Source: Rhododendron vialii (lineage: Eukaryota; Streptophyta; Magnoliopsida; Ericales; Ericaceae). Taken from it: 64,000 nt of DNA. Below the pieces are notes generated by a model. The model saw only the letters and a list, made by a program, of their open reading frames with translations. It was not told where the DNA came from and did not search any database. The DNA lies in contig NC_080559.1 in the NCBI RefSeq assembly GCF_030253575.1, forward strand, positions 30,840,501-30,904,500, written 5' to 3'. Position numbers and translations under genes: made by a program. Below, in pieces: positions 58,436 through 64,000 of the stretch; the stretch's first letter is position 1; each line of letters opens with the position of its first letter.

Positions 58436-60052
58436 TTAGTTGATCTTCCTGCAATTCCTTCGGATCTCTCCAGCACTGCCTGTTAAAACACTGGTTTTAC
58501 CCATCTTCACCATTGCATTCGCAAATTTGCTTTGCCAGAGGTATACATTCATGGCGTTTTGATTAACTAGGTTCGTGGTTGCTGCATTTGTCAGGAGGGT
58601 CTGGTCCGAAGTGAATAAACCTCGGTTGGCCTGAACATCCCTGTAGTAGCCGGTGTCCATGAGGGTTGGGCTGGAAGGGTCCATTGGAACCACCAAGTTG
58701 GGGTTTGTGTTGCCCTGAGGGCACTGCTGCCTCAGCTGGGCTGCATAAGAAGCATCCAGAGTTGGATCCTGTCCCAGTGTTGTGTTGAAACCAAATAGTC
58801 TGGAGCTGAAGGAAGTGCAGTGAGACCGGCCGATGGTGTGCGCTCCTGTCAATGGAAGATGACCAGTTTATAAGGGTGCTCCTTGCTTATAAGTCGGTCC
58901 TCCAGCTTCTCTCATGTAGATGATTTGAATTGACCATTTTTAGTAGTTACTTTATGAAAATTTTGAATTATGTTGATCAAAACAATGTCGTTTAGTAACT
59001 ACTGTTAAATAAATAGTGAAATCCACCTATACGTATGAAATAACGCCATCTAGAGTTGGAGGAAATTTGGAGGAGAGGACCTTACTCCGATTTCAAGTTT
59101 CTTACCAGAGAGTATGACCATTTCTTCTTGTGTAAGTCCCTTTCTTGCAAAGGATTGTGTGAGTTGGTTTAGGTTAAACGTAGGAGTGGGGAGATTAGCC
59201 GGAATGTCAGAAGCAAGCGAAACTCTGCCATCTTTTCTTCCGGCAGGGACATCCCAGCCAAGTCCTCTTGTCTACAAAGAAAATAGCCAGTTCTATGTAT
59301 CAAGGCTATTTTGCCCGGACAAAGTGCAAGTGTTCAAAGAAGAAAATGTATTTTTTGTTTTTACCATCTCAGTACTATCCCTTGCTGCAAAAGCTATGAT
59401 ATCTGCACAAGAGACTATTCCTGAGCAGACAGATTCCAGTCTGGCCTTTGCATTATCGATGATTTCAAACCCTCGGAGGCTAGGGTTGTTGGCTGCAGCA
59501 TCTTTCTCTGCCTTGTTTGAAGGTGTTGAGTCGATGAGAACCGATCCATCGCAACCCTGCAATCATCAAAATCGATGCAGTTAATACTTCCTCCTAAATG
59601 ACTAAAAATACTCATTTCCAAATTAGAGCTCGATAGCTAGAGTCCAGAAAATATTGTGTTTGGGACAGAGAATTCCGTGTCATTCGAAAGCTTTTTAAAG
59701 TCAATCAATGAACAAAGCACACATTGGTTTGTTGTTCAAGACCAAGAGAAAAAAATATGAAGTGATATTATGGTACTAAAACAGCCAAGAAAAAGCTAGC
59801 TTTTCCAGCCAACCCAATCAAAGCCTTACTTACCCTAACAAAGCAATCATGAAAGTGCATTCTAACAAGGCCAGCAGCCAATCCACTATCCCTCATGAAC
59901 CCTTTTCTAACCTCATCCTTCACAATACTCTCAGCCATGCTACATGAAGTGTCATAATAACCCACTTGAAGCTGAGCTTCTAACTGAATAAATTGACATG
60001 ACACCAAAAAGAAAGCTAAACAGACACAAGAAGTAAGCTTCTTTGAACTCAT
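58436..60052 (-). CDS. Class III peroxidase, copy 2, 4 exons, 328 aa
   Basis: Exons (transcript order) 60052-59834, 59556-59365, 59271-59106, 58845-58436. Exon sizes equal those of copy 1 except one extra codon in the signal peptide (LTSCVC). Motifs: [20 protein letters not shown] (distal), [14 protein letters not shown] (proximal His), and [17 protein letters not shown] at the end; the eight cysteines are present. Differences from copy 1 cluster in exons 3 and 4 (for example [12 protein letters not shown] against [12 protein letters not shown]). It is secreted by prediction and probably has overlapping function. Upstream it keeps a G-box that copy 1 lacks. Confidence 0.95.
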
Positions 60053-60107
60053 TGCTCTTTCTCACAAGTTTCCTTATGACTTGAAGGTTTATCGCATTAC
60101 TATACGG

Positions 60108-60117
60108 CTATATATAG
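60108..60117 (-). promoter_or_regulatory. TATA box of peroxidase copy 2
   Basis: CTATATATAG lies 56-65 bp upstream of the ATG at 60052. Confidence 0.6.
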
Positions 60118-60182
60118 CGTTTTTTCGCTCGATGAACGGATCAACCGTCCTGCCCTGTTCGGGTATTATAATCGTCGAGTGC

Positions 60183-60188
60183 CACGTG
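60183..60188. promoter_or_regulatory. G-box upstream of peroxidase copy 2
   Basis: CACGTG in the context GCCACGTGGGAAGGC, 131 bp before the ATG. The aligned site in copy 1 reads GCCATGTGGGAAGGC, which breaks the core. G-boxes bind bHLH and bZIP factors in ABA, light and jasmonate responses. Confidence 0.55.
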
Positions 60189-60932
60189 GGAAGGCCATAA
60201 GCTGGACCATTGTCGGTTTTTAGATAGTCATTAAAGAAAGATAACAGTGTAAAAGATAATTGGGCTGGACGTGTCTGACTAATTACATGCATATGGTTAT
60301 TGTATTATCCGGTAGGCGAATAAGGGAGGATTTAATTAGCAATTTTGTATTGGAAAGTTGGAATTCAGAATCGAATCGTGTTGACTTGAGTGCATGAGAA
60401 TACAAGGGTAGTGGTTAGAGATGATATGTATTATTGTAAAGCATAGATATATGTATTTGCTTTTTTGGCATGATGAGTGAGTGATTTTTCTGAATGTTGG
60501 AGTAGGTTTGTCTATCTGCCTTTTGCTTTTAGGGTCTTAATCATCCCAGTGCTCTGTTTAAGATGAGATCAATCTTTTACCATTAGAGGGAATGATGCTG
60601 CCGTGATTTTAAATCACGGTGTCGGTCCGTGTCGACCGATGCTCAAGTAAATAATGACATCGGAAGACCAAAATCCCATGACGTAATGACCGATACGATT
60701 TGTAACGGTTTTTATTTAGTCATGACTGCTGCTAATCAAATATTTAAGTAAACCACCCACGGCATCGTGGTGGTTATCTGACGATCAGTGGTATCAAGAA
60801 GCCTTTGGTTTGAGATTCAACTCTCCCCCGCATGCTATCAATTTCTACATGTGTTGGATGAGTTTATACGGGAATCATCTAGGCTTCCATTAAGCCCTCC
60901 TCTAGAAATGATGAAATTGATCCTTTGAATTC

Positions 60933-61329
60933 GGTGTTCACGCTAATGAATAACTTATGCACCATAATTTTTTGATTTTGTTCTTATTCAATTTTTTTTT
61001 GCATTTGATTGTTTTACGCCACTCTTGTATGTGATTTTGATTCCTTTCGACGAGAAGAATCAGAAAAATAAAAAATTATGACAATTACACAAATATTTTG
61101 GAAAATATCCAAGAAAAAGTCAAAAAACGGACTTTTGAGCTTTTCTTTGAATATTTCTCAAAATACTTGTGTAAAAGTCATAGTAATTTTTTTCTTTCCC
61201 GATTTTTCTTGTCGAGACTAACCAATATCATATAAAAGTTTGGCGCAAAACTAAAAAACGCAAAAAAATTTGAATAAAAACAAAACCAAAAAAATTGTGC
61301 TGCATAAGTTATTCATTAACATGAACACC
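60933..61329. mobile_element. Inverted-repeat MITE, about 397 bp, only in block 2
   Basis: GGTGTTCACGCTAATGAATA at the left mirrors TATTCATTAACATGAACACC... at the right (GTTATTCATTAACATGAACA), with long imperfect arms of over 150 bp. No target duplication was confirmed. Block 1 shows no equivalent, so insertion after duplication is likely. Confidence 0.75.
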
Positions 61330-63944
61330 CTCGTTGATACATTGGACCTGATACCGTTTTGTCAAATATAAAGTTGGATTATTTAACTTGCTAGCTAGTG
61401 TAGATAAGAATCGTTGGATTATTTAACTTGCTAGTTTGAATAATCTAGATCGCATAGCTTTAAAGATGCCAGAGGGAATCAATAGATCAGTTTCTGAGAA
61501 ATTTCAGCAAGTTGCTTTTCCCTCAAGCAAATAATAGTGCACTCTCGGTTGGAAAAATGGTAGATTTGTTCGAATATTTTGGTGAGCCTAAATATGAACA
61601 AAATTTATTTTAAGAATTTTCTCATTATGGGAATTGAAAAAGCTAAGAGACGCGCGCACCGTCACCGAACACCTAAATTAGACCGGGGACCAGGACCCAG
61701 GATTCATGGACCCACGACCTATGATTCGAGGTATGTGGTTTAGTCTAGGTTGGTTGGGATTGATTGTGCTTTATTGGATTTGAACCATTCCCGTTTGGAT
61801 GGTCTAGTTATAGAATCAGTTATGCATGACTGATTAATGCTGGGTTGAATATCCAGAATAAAACCCCAATTTGATTATCGAATCAATTGCTGAATTATTA
61901 GTTGTAGTAGATTTTTTTCAGAAATTGAATTCCTCGTATTCAATACCCCATATTGATTTGGCCCCTATTGATCGCATAGGCTCTCCCTATTGAATTCCGT
62001 AATGAATTCGAAAGCTCCTCCTTCACCTGTATAAAGGGAGCCTTTCTACCTGGTGTTTTGACACACCGAAAATCAAAGCTTCTTCTTCTACCATACTTCT
62101 TCCTTTCTAGAGAGAGTACAAACACAAGTTCGTTCGACAGACAGTCAAAGACGGTGGTGCTAGCTCTTGGGGCTGAGTGAGACTGAGTCAACCCTTAAGG
62201 GCACCGTGTAAAACACGGGCCTCGGTTTGCTTCTCAGTTCTTCTAAAGTTTATGTTTTTTAGTTCATATTGTGTAATTTTTGTTCTAGTTGTAAATTCCA
62301 GATACTAGTGAAATTGTTTATTATTTTTTCCACACTGTTTATGCAAGGTGTCTCGGGTGATCAACTAGCACACACCTCGAATAAAATCCTTACAGTCTTT
62401 TCCACAGTCCTTTTCACTCTTACACTTGAAGCGAGGCGATCCCAATAGTTACTAGCAAGGAAAATCGAACCTTAGACCTCCGTATCATGTACATTGCGTG
62501 TGATGGTATTTGGCATAACGAAAAAAATTAAGTCAATAGAAAATGCATGTTGTCCTTACCAATGGAAATATGATAGTAGTAGATTCTTGGTAGTGCTTGG
62601 AGGTTGATCAACCGGCCAATTGCATGCCATTTATGCATAGATATATGGGGCATATTACAGATAAAACAAGATAACCAACTTGATTAAATTTAAAGACATT
62701 TTGACTTGTCAAATTAATCCTAATCTTAACGACTCCTAAATTTATTTAGTCCAATCTTCAAGAATTTCAACAGAGTTGCATGTGATTTTTTCGTTGACTA
62801 GTTAGAAAAAGATACTCCACATATATACAACCTTGCAGAAAGATGAAGACCGATGTTGATTGAATAATTTTCTAAACAAGTAGTAGGATGGATTATTATG
62901 GAATTGCCGTTAAATTAAATGAGGAAGACGCGTCTTACTAGTGCAAAAACAACTACCGCCGCCACAGGAACATCCCCCACCTCCGCCACGGCGCCACCCC
63001 TCCTCCACCGCCGCCAGGTCCACTACCACGAACCGCTACCACTTCTGGCATCGGTCATTTTCAGGATATTGCAACCCAAACAGAGCAAAGAATTTTTCTT
63101 TGGGGAGCTTTACTCTGGTTTTAATTGGGCTTGCCGCAAGTAAATGGCGGGATTAGTCGAGGTGCGCATAATTAAGTTAACCTGAAGACCTGAGTTTTTA
63201 AAAAAAAGCCATGGTAAAGAATTTTCACGAAAAAAAAGACAAAAAAAATTCCGCAAGAAAAGTATCTTTTGCTAGAACAAGTGAAGCCTCAAAACGAGGA
63301 GAAAGGTTACTAATCCGCAACTATTTGAACCAACTAATAACATCTATTTATTTATCTATATTATAAAAATACCTAGGCATAAAAACGACACCAACCTCCA
63401 CAACCATTAGATCATTTCTTATTAATTTTGTAGATATCGAATCATTTCTTTTTTAATAGAAAAGATACTCTTTTACCCTCATTTTTTAAGCAATGTATCT
63501 CTATGTAAATATTGTCTTTTATGATCAAATAGGGAAACATATATATCAAAATGGTATCTCTTTCCAAGGCTATCTCCTTGGTCTTTTGGTGTTGGTCCCT
63601 TTATAAAATCGCCTTTTTTTTCCAAAAAAAGAAAAGAAAAGGTAACTGATACTTTGTGGTGATTACAACTATCGCGCACGTACAATAATTGGGTAGAACG
63701 AACAATTTATTTAAGATGAGACTATGTTACATTCCAACGTGCCTTTAGACACGGACATCCACTAGTTCAACATAATTTCCCTCATGGACCATCTTATTGT
63801 AATACAGAAACCGACTAAAATACAACAATTGAAACCCTCAAAAGCCTGGCAGTAGCCATGATTTTCTTATTTTGTTTTGGTCTTTGCTAAGCTTCAAGCA
63901 AAACCTTATTATGAGTAGCACATGAAAGTAACAACATCTAGGCC
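61330..63944. other. Spacer of duplication block 2
   Basis: 61330-62560 has no counterpart I could find in block 1 and no recognisable gene. From about 62580 the sequence aligns in patches with block 1 (55.55-57.6 kb), including a GC-rich patch at 62950-63060 whose open frames are low-complexity. Confidence 0.5.
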
Positions 63945-64000
63945 TCACGGGTTGATCCTCCTACAGTTGGACCGGATCTCGCCCGCAGTCCCCGTGAGCA
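63945..64000 (-). CDS. 3' end of a third class III peroxidase, cut by the window edge
   Basis: Codons from 63998 down to 63945 give LTGTAGEIRSNCRRINP and a stop, the conserved C-terminus of class III peroxidases with its last cysteine. The rest lies beyond 64,000. It is the block 2 counterpart of the orphan end at 57614-57720. Whether the gene is whole cannot be judged here. Confidence 0.8.
   Translation of the reverse strand, partial: LTGTAGEIRSNCRRINP

Larger units (their letters stand above)
51900..64000. repeat. Tandem segmental duplication carrying peroxidase genes
   Basis: Block 1 (about 51.9-57.7 kb) and block 2 (about 57.8-64.0 kb) match in order: 3' flank (52.0-52.5 with 57.8-58.4), peroxidase gene, promoter, a segment with GGTAGTGCTTGGAGGTTGATC (55.56 and 62.59 kb), a GC-rich patch (56.7 and 62.95 kb), GAAGCC/CCTCAAAA sequence (57.3 and 63.3 kb) and a peroxidase 3' end (57.6 and 63.95 kb). 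Block-specific insertions lie at 55706-56389 in block 1 and 60933-61329 in block 2. Confidence 0.85.

Overview
This is a plant nuclear window, almost certainly eudicot: intron-rich genes with GT..AG introns, AT-rich spacers packed with small inverted-repeat DNA transposons (MITEs), GA/CT and TA microsatellites, and plant-only families such as a DMR6-type oxygenase, class III peroxidases and GH35 beta-galactosidase exons. The species cannot be named from sequence alone. No tRNA, rRNA or CRISPR array was seen, and no LTR element or other virus-like element was recognised.

Layout. 0-1.2 kb holds a decayed LINE RNase H domain. 1.2-19.8 kb is gene-poor and rich in MITEs, including two nested hAT-type elements at 17.1-18.0 kb, each with its own 8-bp target duplication. 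A DMR6-like 2-oxoglutarate/Fe(II) oxygenase spans 19,985-34,181 on the + strand in four exons (337 aa); its second intron is 12.85 kb and full of MITEs. A 217-bp hairpin element sits directly behind its stop codon, and the stop codon lies inside that element's target-site duplication. Two related + strand genes resembling RPM1-interacting protein 13 follow at 35.5-38.2 kb and 44.75-46.7 kb, with matching intron phases and a (GA)n tract just before each ATG. Between them, on the - strand, is a string of gene fragments from unrelated genes: three clean beta-galactosidase exons, two exons of a broken ribosomal protein S6 gene, and an unidentified open segment. This looks like gene capture by a transposon or a patchwork of duplications.

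A nascent polypeptide-associated complex alpha gene (205 aa, four exons) lies at 48.5-50.9 kb, with telo-box and site II promoter motifs. The right end, 51.9-64 kb, is a tandem segmental duplication of about 6 kb on the - strand, with two intact class III peroxidases (327 and 328 aa), an orphan peroxidase 3' end at 57.6 kb, and the 3' end of a further peroxidase entering from the right edge. An internally reduced non-LTR insertion at 55.7-56.4 kb has a 13-bp target duplication and an empty counterpart in the other block.

Functionally, the DMR6-like oxygenase (salicylate turnover in the known family), the RIN13-like pair (named for an immune-receptor partner) and the peroxidases (apoplastic, wall and defence chemistry) make this a defence-flavoured neighbourhood, with the NAC alpha gene as an unrelated housekeeping neighbour. 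Exon borders were placed by hand from protein-family alignment in memory plus GT/AG sites; none was tested against transcripts.
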